Origin: Iris pallida
Lineage: Eukaryota > Streptophyta > Magnoliopsida > Asparagales > Iridaceae
NCBI GenBank assembly: GCA_029216955.1
Contig: JANAVB010003400.1
Location: 20,730,597-20,794,596 of the forward strand
Length of the DNA stretch: 64,000 bases
Reading direction: 5' to 3'
The notes below the pieces were generated by a model that ran no database searches, had not been told where the DNA came from, and was given only the letters and a program-made list of their open reading frames with translations. This document shows positions 48,567-59,450 of the stretch, one piece after another. The position numbers and the translations under genes are program-made. Numbering within the stretch: the first letter of the stretch is position 1; the number at the start of each line of letters is the position of its first letter.

Positions 48567-48679
48567 CTATGGTCGAGGAGGTTGACCCGCTGGTACATCC
48601 ATGTACGATCAACGAAGTAACGATCCATTACAAATTGGATGTGAAAATCTGTATCGTAAGACAAACTAAACATAATTAG

Positions 48680-49135
48680 TTTGATACCGATACCGATACT
48701 GATTTCGATACTTAATGAAATAGTCCGATACCGATACCGATACCGATACCGATTGGTGGTGGGACGAGCCATAATTCGCTGACGGAGGCTTCTCCGTCAA
48801 AGGATTCTGGCTCGCTCCACCAACTAAATTTTGGTTTTGGTTTTGGTTTTGGTTTTGGTTCCGGTTTTGGTTTCGGTTTAGATTATTCGGTTTTGGTATT
48901 GGTATTGGTTTCGGTTTGATTATTCGGTTTTGGTTTTGGTTTTGGTTTTGGTTTTGATTATTCTATTTTGGTTTTGGTTTTGGTTTTGGTTTCGGTTTTG
49001 AATATACTAAATTCGGTTCGGTTTCAGTTTTAAAAAAATTCGTTTCGGTTTTGAATATACTAAATTTTATTATTCGGTTTCAGTTTCGGTCCAAAGTTTA
49101 TATATACTCCTCTCCCTCTATATATATATACTAAG

Positions 49136-49172
<37 letters not shown>

Positions 49173-49199
49173 ATGTGTGTGTGTGTGTGTGTGTGTGTT
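48680..49199. repeat. (GATACC)n, (TTTTGG)n, (AT)n and (GT)n simple repeats
   Basis: GATACC hexamers lie at 48,682-48,755. (TTTTGG)n with TTCGGTTTTGG variants covers 48,830-49,015. (AT)n is at about 49,139-49,168 and (GT)n at about 49,168-49,198. All lie upstream of the right subterminal repeats. No gene is seen. Confidence 0.85.
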
Positions 49200-49785
49200 C
49201 CGACCCCCACCCCCACCACCGCCGACACCAATTCCCACCCTCGGCCCCAATCCGATGCACTACCCTCCCGCGACCCCCACTCCCACCACCGTTGACCCTG
49301 GCGCCCCCGACCCCCGTAACCCCCCCTCCCGCGGCCTTCCTCGCCGCCCCGGCCCCCATCCCCTGCACTACCCCCCCGCAAGCCCCACTCCCACCCCCCC
49401 GACCCCCACTCCCCACACCCCCGGCCCCCCTCCGCCCACCCCCCCGCGGCCTCTCCCAGCCCCGGGCCCCCTCCGCCCCTACCCCCACGGCCTCCATCCG
49501 CCCCCCCGCCACCCCCGCGGCCTCCCCCCCGCGTCCTCCCATCACAGCCGACCACCCCCCCCACCACGGCTCCCCTCCGCCCCCCACCGCCGGCTACCTC
49601 CGCCCTCCCACCCCCGCGGCCTCCATTCCCCCCGACGGCCTCCTACCGCAGCCGACCACCCACCCTCCACCACGGCACCCCTCCGCCCCCCCCGCCGCCA
49701 CAACCACCAATGAGAGAGAGAGAGAGAAGTACCTTTGAGAGAGAGCTCCAAGAGAGAGAGAGAGAGAGAGGAGAGAGAAATATTT
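49199..49785. repeat. Strand-asymmetric C-rich block followed by (GA)n
   Basis: About 500 bp is dominated by runs of C with few G on the plus strand. The minus strand therefore has many G3+ runs able to form quadruplexes. (GA)n microsatellites follow at 49,709-49,780. Long open frames on both strands (Pro-rich or Gly-rich) reflect the composition and not genes. Confidence 0.85.
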
Positions 49786-49844
49786 TGGTTCGAATGAAAT
49801 TCTCCCCTCCCCCGTCGGTTCAATTTAAGTTAGGGCTGGTATTA

Positions 49845-50245
49845 GCGACGGATATATCCGTCGCTATGTATAAATTTCCCACAAATTTTTATATATTTTC
49901 CTGCCAGCTGAGTGACTACGCAGCGACGGCTACAGTTTTCGTCGCCTAAAACTCATCGCTGGGCGACGGACGATCCGTCGCTACGTAGTCGCCCATTTCC
50001 CGTAATTTTTAACATTTTCCCACAAATATTGACTAAGGAGTGACTACCTAGCGACAGCTACATTGTCCGTCGCTATTTTGCCGACGCCTTACCGACGGGT
50101 GTGCGACAACTTTTACCCTTACAATTAAAAAAAATTGTCAGTGATTTGACGGTAAACCGTCAGTATATTCGGGAGTCCGTCGCTAGTAGCGACGGACTTA
50201 ATCCGTCACTAATAGGCCGTCGCTAAAGCGATGAATTTGGTAGTG
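49845..50245. repeat. Right subterminal repeat array of the CACTA element
   Basis: Core GCGACGG/CCGTCGC repeats occur in both orientations up to the terminal TAGCGACGG..GGTAGTG. They mirror the left array but are fewer. Confidence 0.85.
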
Positions 50246-50965
50246 ATCTCAACGATCCCAAGCCTCATTTCATATTCTTATTTCATCACATCACAATATT
50301 TTTCACATCATTTCTTTCAATAAGGAATAAACAATATTTTATTTCAATAAGGGACATTCATTATTCATTTTATTGTGTCAATAGCATTGCCAGTTCATTT
50401 CTCATGTATCATTCGCAAAAGCATTTTATTATTTAAGTGTCTCATTCATTTCAACAAGATTGAACATAAGCAACATTATCAATTCATCTAGTGTGATTTA
50501 CAGTGGTAGTTCATATTCATGTGTCATTCATCTGAATATTTCCAACATAAGCATCACTATTTATATCAACTAAGCATGTAATATGTTTTAGGGACAAAAT
50601 AGAGCAACACAATTATTTATTTTATTAAGCGCGAAGGAGAAGAGGAGAAGGGACAGCTCCACTCACTTGCACAAAGGGTCTTCCGATTCGATCATATATA
50701 TGCTCAATGGGTCCTCCAGAGATAGTTTTACACAAGGCACGATATTCTTCATCGACATAGCCACACCAGCGAGTTATGTTCTATAACTCATCTCATCCGG
50801 CCAACTTAGAGGGACACTCATTCTCAATTCCTTTGATTTCCAACACAAGTTATGGTCCAACATTCTGATCGAATCCAACAAGCCAACCAAAAGCCTCACG
50901 TGGAGTGGGACATTACACTTCATATCCGGATGCTTAGTGTACCAGTTGGTAAAAGTAGAGAGGCA
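50246..50965 (-). mobile_element. Probable continuation of the LTR interrupted at 40,582
   Basis: No gene is seen. Composition and position fit the remaining 5' part of the minus-oriented LTR split by the CACTA insertion, but I have no second copy in the window to align it with. The right edge abuts a plus-oriented integrase fragment. Confidence 0.4.
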
Positions 50966-50969
50966 AAAG

Positions 50970-52200
50970 CCCGGTGGATTGCTTCAGCATTATCCATTCC
51001 AGAGTAAAAGTGGGAACACATTACTATAGATTTTGTGTCCGGACTTCTACGATCTCCAGGAGGGAAAGACGTAATTTGGGTCATCATGACAGGTTGACCA
51101 AATCGGGATACTTCTTGCTTTTCAAGGATGGTTTATCTGTGAAGAAGCTGTCAGAGATGTATGTGAGGTAGATCGTCAGGTTGCACGGGGTTCCTGTGAG
51201 CATAGTTTCGAATCTGGATAGTTGTTTCATTTTTCACTTATGAAGGAGTTTGCAGGCTAGCTTTGGCACTCAGCTCAAGTTTAGTACCACATATCACCCT
51301 CAGACGGATGGACAGTAGAGAGGACTATTCTGACTTTCGAGGATATGCTTCATACCTGTAATCTAGATTTCAGGGGTTCTTGGGAGGACCATCTCCATTT
51401 GATAGTATTTTCTTACAACACAACTACTAGGCTAGTATAAAGATGTCACCATTTGAGGCTCTGTATGGTCGGAGGTGTCATACTCCTTTGTCTTGGGATG
51501 ATGTTGGAGAGAGAGCTTTGCTTGGCCCTGAGATGGTTGTGGATGTAGCAGAAAAAGTCAAGCTGATTAGAGGTAGACTTAGGGTGGAGCAGGACAGACA
51601 GCAGCATTCGGTCAATAGCCACTGGAGACCCGTGGAGTTTGAGGTTAATTTAGTTCTTTTGATTGTCTCTGCTTGTGATTGTTTATTTTAGATTTAGTTG
51701 ATGTCTTGTATTCTGTTAGGTTGGCAATCTGGTGTTTCTAAGGATTTCTCCGACACGGGGCACGATTCTCTTTGGTGGAGGCAGAAAGCTTAGTCCACGG
51801 TTCATCGGACCCTTCAGTATTCTTGAGAAGTTCAGTGCGGTGGCCTACCGATTAGACTTGTCGTCTGCACTAGAGGGGGTTTATAACGTATTCCACGTGT
51901 CACAATTGAGACGGTACTTGGCAGATCCTAGTCATGTATTGGACCACTCAGAGATCGAGGTGGGCCCGACTCTCAGCTATCCAGAGCAGCCAGTGGAGAT
52001 TCTGGAACGTCGGAAGAAGGTTCTTCGAAACCATATTAGTTCTTTGGTTCGCGTCGCATGGAGGCATTACTCGTCGGATGAGTCCACTGGGAGAGGGAGG
52101 ACGAAATGCGCGAGCGATACCCTTTTCTCTTCGAGCCTTGAGGTATTGTTCTTCTTGTTCTGATTGTGTTCTTGTGCTAGTTTCGTCTTTTAATTTCAAG
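50970..52200 (+). pseudogene. Ty3/gypsy integrase, C-terminal half with chromo-like tail, 5'-truncated
   Basis: It starts inside the catalytic core (HYYRFCV, DRLTKSGYFLLFKDGLS, TTYHPQTDG) with several stops. Then comes MSPFEALYGRRCHTPLSWDD at 51,443, the EFEV / GNLVFLRISPTRGT barrel and FIGPFSILEKF at about 51,800. VYNVFHVSQLRRYLADPSHV, PVEILERRKKVLRN and a chromo-like end follow. The order is that of plant chromoviruses, where integrase inserts element DNA. Everything upstream (gag, protease, RT, RNase H) is missing. It is non-functional because of stops at the TYHPQTDG region and the 5' loss. A 76-bp insertion at 51,644-51,719 interrupts the frame. Confidence 0.88.
51644..51719 (+). other. 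76-bp GT-AG bounded insertion in the integrase (intron-like)
   Basis: After ..GAG TTT GAG (51,643) the sequence GTTAATTTAG begins a non-homologous stretch ending TTCTGTTAG. Removing it joins EFE to VGNLVFLRISP in the same frame, matching the normal integrase C-terminal motif. The 3' end is T-rich, like a splice acceptor. Confidence 0.75.
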
Positions 52201-52214
52201 GACGAAATTATTTT

Positions 52215-52228
52215 AAAGGAGGTAGACT
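52215..52228 (+). promoter_or_regulatory. Polypurine tract
   Basis: AAAGGAGGTAGACT lies directly before the LTR start TGTCACTACC and just after the end of the integrase frame. This is the expected site for plus-strand DNA priming. Confidence 0.8.
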
Positions 52229-53228
52229 TGTCACTACCACATTTCTAGATTAGGAATAGTTTGACATTCATATTATTTATATTATTGTGATTAACTTAAA
52301 TATATGTGTTCATTGTCTATTGATTAGTGGGCTAGACTATTATTAGGCTTAATGTTGTGGACCCAATTAGACTTGATATGACACTTAAACCCAACATTTA
52401 GTGTAACCACCACTTTTTACCTTAGGTGTATTTTGGTAATTTTGCATGTTGCTAATTATATAGTTATTATTAATTAGTGTTAGTTAAATATTAGTTAATT
52501 AGAATTAGTTAGAGTTAGTGTTATGAATAGAATATTCCATTAGGTTAGATGACGTGGTGGACCACTAGTGGAATATTGTAATTTAATTTCCTTTCATAAG
52601 CTTCTTATTTCTTCTCCAAGCTTCTCTCCATCCATTTATTCCATCCTCTCAAATTTCTAGATCTAGAATTTGGTTCCAACACCAATTCTCCACCAAATCT
52701 ACTCATTCTTCTTCCATTGGAGAACTAAAGACTTGGAGCACAAGAGAAAGCTTGAAGAGGAGTCCAAGCAAGGGGTACTGTGTCCGATTCAACTTCTTCG
52801 TGTCAAATTCGGAGTTCTTCAAAGGAAAGACACACAAATTGGATAGATGATATCTATTTTCCACCAATTTCAAGGTTAGGATTACCAATTGGACCCATAG
52901 GAACCCTCCCATAAGTGGAATTGACTCTCTAATGCTAGATCTAGGTGTTAGAAGCCTTCAATTTCGTATAACCAGATTTTTTCCATGAGGAATGATGATT
53001 TCTATGCTCAATTTGTGTTAATTATGATTTTTAACCACCAAGTGTTTGACACTTGTTACCAGAGGGAAATTTGGTGTCTAACTGGCTTGTGCTATATTCT
53101 TGTGTCCATAATTGGATACATAGTGATCATGTCATGGTACATCATGATACGCACGGATAGATTTGGTAATTTGTGTGTCTTGGAGCATCTTTTGTGTTAA
53201 TTTCTCTATATTGTTCTACATCTAATTG

Positions 53229-53324
<96 letters not shown>

Positions 53325-53490
53325 CCAATATATTGGATGTCCCCGAATATATCGTTCCAATATTATTGGATACATAGTGATCATGTCATGGTACATCATG
53401 ATACGCACGGATAGTGATCATGTCATGGATCTCCCTGAATATATGGGGTACTATCGAATAAGTATTTTAAAAAAAATATATTATATATAT
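52229..53490 (+). mobile_element. 3' LTR of the gypsy element (start clear, end disrupted)
   Basis: It begins TGTCACTACCACATTTC after the PPT. A second LTR-like start TGTAACCACCACTTTT at 52,402 resembles the solo LTR at 25,592, suggesting either shared LTR modules or a nested insertion. Further in, a 50-bp segment ending ATGATACGCACGGATAG is repeated at 53,111-53,160 and 53,364-53,414 around an (AT)n tract (53,233-53,320). No LTR end is recognised. Confidence 0.65.
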
Positions 53491-53499
53491 ATATATGTA

Positions 53500-55165
53500 C
53501 ATGTAGAAATGAGGGCCGCTCGGGCTCCTCCTGTGGGTTTGCGCTGGCTCGGCGCCGCCACCCCTTCCTCCTTGTGGGGGTGGCCGGTGGGCCTTCTCGA
53601 TCCGGCGGTGCTCCCAGGCCTCCTCCCCCCTCCCCCCTTCTCCCTCTCGGTGGCCCCCTCTCGGCCCGCTACCCGGCCTCCCATGGTTGGTCGGCCTTTG
53701 CTCGGTTGTTCCTCCCTCCCCTAGGGGGATCTCCCCCTGCCTCGCCGACGCCATCTCGGTGATCATTCTCCCCCTCTCTCCCCCCGCCCTCTTCGGCGCC
53801 GTCGTCGTCCCCGGCGTCATCGCCGATCCGGGCTTGGCGCTGGCGGATCGGCCCTCCTCCGCCGATAGCCCCCCTTGGTGTCCTTCCGTCTCCTTCCCTC
53901 CTCGGACCTCCGCCGATAGCCCCCTTGGTGTCCTTCCGTCTCCTTCCTCCTCGGACCTCCGCCGGGGCAAAGCTCCGCTCCGCCCGGCTTACCCCTCAAG
54001 CCGTCCCTTCGCCGGAGTCGTCCCTCGCTCCCCACCCCCCCGCCGCTCCTGCCCCCGTGCCGTCCCCTCCCTCGACAGCGGCCCTCATCCTGGCTTCCCT
54101 CGCTTTCAGGTGGCCTCCGGCCTCTTTGGTCGTGTCCTCCTCGTGGGCCCCTCCCCCGGCGACCCTGACGTGGCCCCCCTCCGTCCTCCCAGCCACCGCC
54201 TCGTCTAACCTGGGCACCCCTCCCCCTCTTCCAACTCCGGTCCCTCCCCGGCTCTTCCGTGTGCCCTCGCCTCGGTGGATCCACTCCGTCCAGCGAGCTG
54301 TGCCCCCCTCGTTGCTCCCGGCCGGAGCGCCGCGCTCCCTGCGCCCCAGGCCCGGGTTCTTGCCGGGCTCCTCCCCTTCCGGGCGGATGCTCCAGGCTGA
54401 TCTGCTCGCCTTTTTTCCATCGCCGGCAGCGGCTAAGCTCCCCTTTTCTCAGTTCGCCTGGGCCGCCCCGCGAAGGTGGTGAGCTACGAGGACGCCTAGT
54501 CCGACCGTCCCTCCCGCAGCCGCCTAGTCGTCCCCCCGGCGGCCGTAGGCATTGCATTTTCCTCCCCCCTGGCCTCCTCGCTGGAGCCCCCGCCCCCGCC
54601 TTCCCTCCCCCGGAGGTCGAGTCCCCGATCTCTTCCCTCTCCCCCCCCGCTCTCTCCCTCCCCTACCCCTCACTCTCTCCGAGCGCCGCCCAGTCCGGCC
54701 CCCCGGCGGCCGCCGGCGCCCCTCCCCATTTTCCCTCGTCCCCCTCCTCTTCGGGCTAGCCCGCTCGCCGGAGCACCGTCCTCCCTCGCCGGAGCACCAC
54801 GGCTCCGGGCAGCGTACTGGGGGGGCCCGAGGCTCCTCGCGCAGTGCGCACACCCCCTCGGGCAGAGCGCCCCCCCACCCCCTCCTCGTGCTGTGTACCT
54901 CCCTTGGGCTGCGAGCCCCACCCCCCGCGTTATTTTTCTAACTTTTGAATTTTAAAATTTTTTGAAACTTCGTTTTTCGAAATTTTGAATTATTCGAAAC
55001 ACAGCTTTTTCGAAATTTCGGGTCGCTAAAATATCAAAACCTCACTTTTCTTCCTATTTCCTTGCTCTACAGGGCCCTTTTGTGTTTTTAGGCCCTGTTA
55101 CTGTCTGTAATGCTCTTCTTGAGCTCTTTTGATTTTCAATAAAATGCCTTATTGCAAAAAAAAGA
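53500..55165 (+). mobile_element. GC-rich polyadenylated retroposon (LINE-like end or processed insert)
   Basis: About 1.4 kb of very GC/C-rich sequence (53,505-54,930) breaks sharply from AT-rich flanks. It is followed by about 200 bp ending TTTTCAATAAAATGCCTTA and an A-rich tail near 55,155-55,180. A signal plus tail in one orientation indicates retroposition of an RNA. A tandem copy of about 50 bp (CCGATAGCC..CTTGGTGTCC) lies at 53,860-53,960. Open frames occur on both strands because of composition, and none shows a recognised domain. Target duplication is obscured by (AT)n on both sides. No reverse transcriptase is present. Confidence 0.5.
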
Positions 55166-55176
55166 AAAGAAAAGGA

Positions 55177-55179
<3 letters not shown>

Positions 55180-55212
<33 letters not shown>

Positions 55213-55480
55213 ATATATTATATATATATTCGCATAAAATACTTATTCGATAGTACCCCAATATTTGTAGAAGAAAAATACATACCCTTAACACATGAAA
55301 TATCGATAAACAAAATCTAACATTTAAAATCATCAACGTATTTAATCTCTGTATATCTAAATATAATCATATATATATACGAAATCATACTTAAAACTAT
55401 TTGACCGTATAACCTACCAAAAATAAATTTAGAATAATTCTACTGGGTCATGGCTGCTTAATCATGGCTATCGAGCGAAA
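55180..55480. other. AT-rich spacer, no gene seen
   Basis: (AT)n and TATA-rich sequence lead into the left part of the next LTR. Nothing is recognised. Confidence 0.5.
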
Positions 55481-55994
55481 TTGGCTAGGTTAGGTCCAAA
55501 TATTTATTCTAGTCAAATCGAATCCGAAAATCACGAAATAAGTCTCATATGTCATTCACAAATAAATAGCACATGGGAACTCGATTGAGTGGCACACCGT
55601 TGACATACGTCGTAGGCTCAAAATGGGTCAAAACCATTATTGGGTCAAATGGTTTTGATCAATGTCGAATCCCGAACTCAAGTTGGAAGTTATGTCTAAA
55701 ATTATGATGATCGGCCGAATGGCCTAAATTGACCCAAAGTTGCATGAAGTCGAAATGATGTTTGGAGGCAAGTTTTGGATAGGACATGATATACCAGATT
55801 GAGGGTAAACATGTCTACTATAATACTCATGAAGGACGTTTCGAAAGATTGGCATGTCTAGTGCTCCAAAAATCAAAGCTACAAAAAAATACATCTATAG
55901 TCATATTGATATAAAATCTAGTTTAAAATATAAATAACTATATTAAATAAATAAAAGAAAATTTAAAATAATATCCAAAAATCAGGGGCTTACA
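55480..55994 (-). mobile_element. Gypsy LTR, minus orientation, with adjacent PPT
   Basis: The LTR start TGTAAGCCCCTG is at 55,994 on the minus strand, preceded by the polypurine stretch CTAAGGTGGGTAGGT at 55,995-56,009. It shares the GTCAAAACCAT.ATTGGGTCA block, 368 bp inside, with the LTRs ending at 7380 and 63,444. This is the 3' LTR of the minus-oriented element to the right. Confidence 0.75.
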
Positions 55995-56106
55995 ACCTAC
56001 CCACCTTAGAAAATTTTGTCCTTGAAATTAAAATAACACTAGCCTGCAAAAATATATATCATAAAATAATTAAGCTAAACTCACCTGAATTCGTAAATAG
56101 ATGTGG

Positions 56107-56375
56107 ATAATGTTTTGCATGGAACCTTATTGCTCCCAAGTAGATTCTCTTGGAGGATGGTGCTTCCATGCAACCCGAACTAATCTAATCGTCTATCCTC
56201 TAAGCATTTTCTCACTAGAGTCCTAGATACCAACTGAATGCTTCTCGTATGATTGACTGGGTCCCACTGTGATATCGGAATGGTTAACTACATGATTGGG
56301 ATCAGTCGCATACTTTCTCAACTGTGAGACATGGAATACATCATGTACTCCCTCTAAGAATAGGGCGATACGAGG
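56107..56375 (-). pseudogene. Ty3/gypsy integrase C-terminus, decayed
   Basis: The minus-strand reading includes VHDVFHVSQLRKYATDPNHV and, after stops, LVRVAWKHHPPRESTWEQ. It is the same region as the plus-strand copy at 51,880-52,100 but from another element. At least two in-frame stops are present. It ends about 110 bp from the PPT, as expected for pol. Confidence 0.8.
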
Positions 56376-59300
56376 CGATTTATCGCTTCTCCAACACTCT
56401 CTATATGATCGATGGGTTACAATCTTATAGGTAAGGCTATCTTAGTTCATATTGCTTTATCTATAGAAAGTTCACAATTTCTCCACAACTCGATTAATCC
56501 TTAAACCATATACTATATTCCTATAAATTACCTTACCAATTCATATAATAGTTCACTAACGATCCACTCCTTTCTACCTATAATCAATCTATACAATTCT
56601 ATAAGTATGTCTAACCATTGCTACCTATTTGGGGTAAAGGTGAGGCTGAACTAGACCGCTACATACACCTATTGGTCATCCTTCTAGTCATGGCCTGCTA
56701 TTGGTCATTTTAAGAGAGGATCGTCCATTCTACTTCGATCTTTACTATATCTAACATATATTACTAACCTTCTTGACACTATCGTTAGGAATAATTCCTA
56801 TAGTATTTCTAATCTAAGCCCTATCTTAGGCCAAAGGTAGCAAGTCTTAGTCTATAAATTTCTAGGATTGGTGGTTAGGGTTAGGCTTCATACCGTACTA
56901 TGCCTGACTTACTCCTTGGGGAAATATCCACGAAGTTTCTACCCACCTTAGCTATTTACCTAGTCCCGTGAAGCATGAAATCATATCTTGAAAATTTCCA
57001 TAAAGAAAATGGTTCCTCACAGTCTTAGGTCCAGCCTTAAATACATGACTTACCAAGTCATTCTATTCCTAACAAAACTCCCTAAAACCCAGCACAAGGG
57101 GGTCCTGTTCTCTTAAGGCACTATGTCTAACACCAAATTTAACAGTCTGACCTCTAAAATCGTATAGTGTTTCGAAAGGGTTGGTCGAGGTCGAGCCTCT
57201 AATTTATGTTGGAATAGTCAACGGCATCGCGGGAGTGGCTAAGGTTGAGACCCTGGACCTGAATGTTGTGCCTTAAAATAGGGTACGAGGAGACACGTTT
57301 GAGTGGGACATGTTAGGCATAAGTGAAGGTGGACTCGTCTAGGCCATGTATATGAAATTTGTTTCAAGGTAACAGCTAGTCTTGTGCTCCAAATATTAAA
57401 ATCACGGTAGCAGACACCAAATGGTCTGATTAGAAAGTGGGTGTCATGAACTACCAACTTATTAGCTTATTTAGAACAAAGAGTCTCCTAATAACTCAAA
57501 AATATAAGGACACCCTAAAATTTGTGAGGCCTTACAATCTCACTACCAGGAATCCCGGGTTATCGGAACTAAATGGTAACATAAAAGGATAAGGAAGTCA
57601 TTCTTGGAAGAAGTCAAGATGACTATACGTAAGGAGCATTAAGTCATGGTGAGCTGATCAAGAGAATTTGAGTAGGTAATGATGGATGCCTATCGTGATA
57701 TGGATGTTATATTTATGGAGGTACAGAGGAGTAAAGATTGATCCTTAGTGTTGCTTGACTTAGGTTAGAGGTATAGGCCATACTCATTCACCTAACTGAG
57801 ATGACTAGTTATGACCAAAATATTGGGACAAAAATTTGCAAAATGTATTCGTAATTGAAGGGATTGTGACATGATCAAGGACGAGCCTTACCAGAGGTTC
57901 TAGGATAATCTTGAGATTCGGATGATCAGTCAGGCAGAGGGTGTCGAGCTTCTACTCCTACTAGAATGTTGGCTTTTCTATCAAGGGTTCCTAGGATAGC
58001 ATTTGATTCTTACAAATGTGACTAGCTAATCTTCTACAAGTCCTTTGGTATTCCCAACTAACTAGTTTTGATGAAGGACTTAATATATCTATGGTTTACT
58101 AGTCTACTTGAGGTAAGATTTCTAGTCCTACTCTCATGCCCTCAATTAGGTCTAACCACTAAAGATAGAAATATTGCAGTTAATCCTTAAACTCTATCCC
58201 ATAATCTTATAGATTATATACCAAATCCCTTAATAGTATGTCTAACAACCTACTCCTTTCAAGCTATAGGAAGTTATCCAATACTTACAAGTACGTCTAA
58301 CCCTTCTATGTCTATCTGTTAGGTAAGGGAGGAAGTAAATACTAGGCGATGCTTATCTATGGTATTTGGCAACTAACTTACCTATTGATCAATCCTAGTC
58401 ATAGTTGTTAATAATCATTTCAAGGTTATTCCTGCTATATCTAGACGTCTGTCTAGTCTAACACAGCCATATCCAAATATCCTTAGATCCTTTTATGGTA
58501 CAACCTATCACAATGTATCATTTTGATATATTCCTTCGGCAGAAATCTTCCCTAATGGATTCTTCAAGCCACTGTCTAAGGTAGCTTATTCCTAACATAT
58601 ATATATTTTCATGATTTCCACATCGTCTAAGAGAAATTTCTCAACCTCTACACAACCCCAAAGCTCCTATAAGGATTTACTTATCTCAAGTATGGTATCT
58701 GTCGAATCATTCTATTCATGGTGTGATCCTTGAGTCCTTCCAACTATAGTCTTCCACATAGGTGATCATATCCTAATTAGGGAATCGTGACTAGCTCTAA
58801 AATTTCTCTATAATCTCTCAGGTCACTTGGATCGCTTTGGTTGAGAAACATATCATATCTTCCTGACTAAACGATTTAACTTGTATACCTCTAGTCCCTC
58901 TCTATCTAGAATATGTACTCTAATACATCTCTATCCAACATAGGTAGATAGCAGAATAGTTTATCCTAATGATTCCTAAGGTCTTTTATTTGGGTTAAGT
59001 CGTATATATAAATCCTATACTGCCAATCCGATATACTCGGATATCTATAGAGGGTGTCTATCCAAATCATTATTACCTTAACCATCACTCCCCTTTTAAT
59101 TACTATCAACTAACTACTATCTTACAATAGAATATAACCTTAAAGGGTTTATCAAGCACGATTTGTTCGTCTCCCCGAAATAAGGAAGGAAGAGAGTAAA
59201 AAATAAGGAGTTCAAGAAAGGATGATTGACTTCAATTTCGAGTTCCAACGAAGATGGATAGATCAAAGAGATTTTCAAGAACAGTTGTGGATTGAGTTCC

Positions 59301-59450
59301 TATTATCCTATTGTAGGCCCGCCGAGTAACGTAAATGGCTAACTCGACCTACATGGGCCACCACAAAAATATGCCACCCCCAAGTTCCACTTTATATAGG
59401 GAACCCAAGGCTTGAGCATGGTAGATGTACGACTAGAATAAGTATCCCAA
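56376..59450 (-). mobile_element. Eroded gypsy internal sequence with a nested LTR fragment
   Basis: I find no intact frame over 60 codons with a recognisable domain. An LTR of the 55,994 family lies at about 57,170-57,537 (minus start TGTAAGGCCTCAC at 57,537). The rest reads as heavily mutated retroelement DNA, with many short TAGG/CCTA-rich segments. No cellular gene is seen. Confidence 0.45.

Larger units (their letters stand above)
47563..48680. repeat. Direct repeat of about 85 bp flanking the inverted repeat
   Basis: ATGTACGATCAAAGAAGTAACGATCC.. at 47,570-47,650 recurs as ATGTACGATCAACGAAGTAACGATCC.. at 48,599-48,680, including the ATTGGATGTGAAAA block. The repeats bracket the inverted-repeat unit and the copied TNPA segment. 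Confidence 0.85.
40583..50245. mobile_element. Full-length CACTA (En/Spm-type) DNA transposon, 9663 bp
   Basis: Both ends read CACTACCAAA(A)TTCATCGCTTTAGCGACGGC, differing by one A. The flanks are ATT (40,580-40,582) and ATC (50,246-50,248), an imperfect 3-bp duplication. Inside are a tnp2-type transposase pseudogene, a TNPA-like gene (both minus) and subterminal GCGACGGA/TCCGTCGC arrays. A large inverted repeat, microsatellites and a C-rich block also lie inside. The element is complete in outline, but its transposase is broken, so it would depend on another copy. Confidence 0.93.

Noticed and set aside
49060..49738. Pro-rich and Gly-rich open frames of 140-190 codons
   Set aside because: They lie in a C-rich low-complexity block where stops are rare in every frame.
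53467..54941. Several open frames of 110-246 codons on both strands
   Set aside because: The block is very GC-rich, so stop codons are scarce. The frames overlap on both strands and show no recognisable domain.
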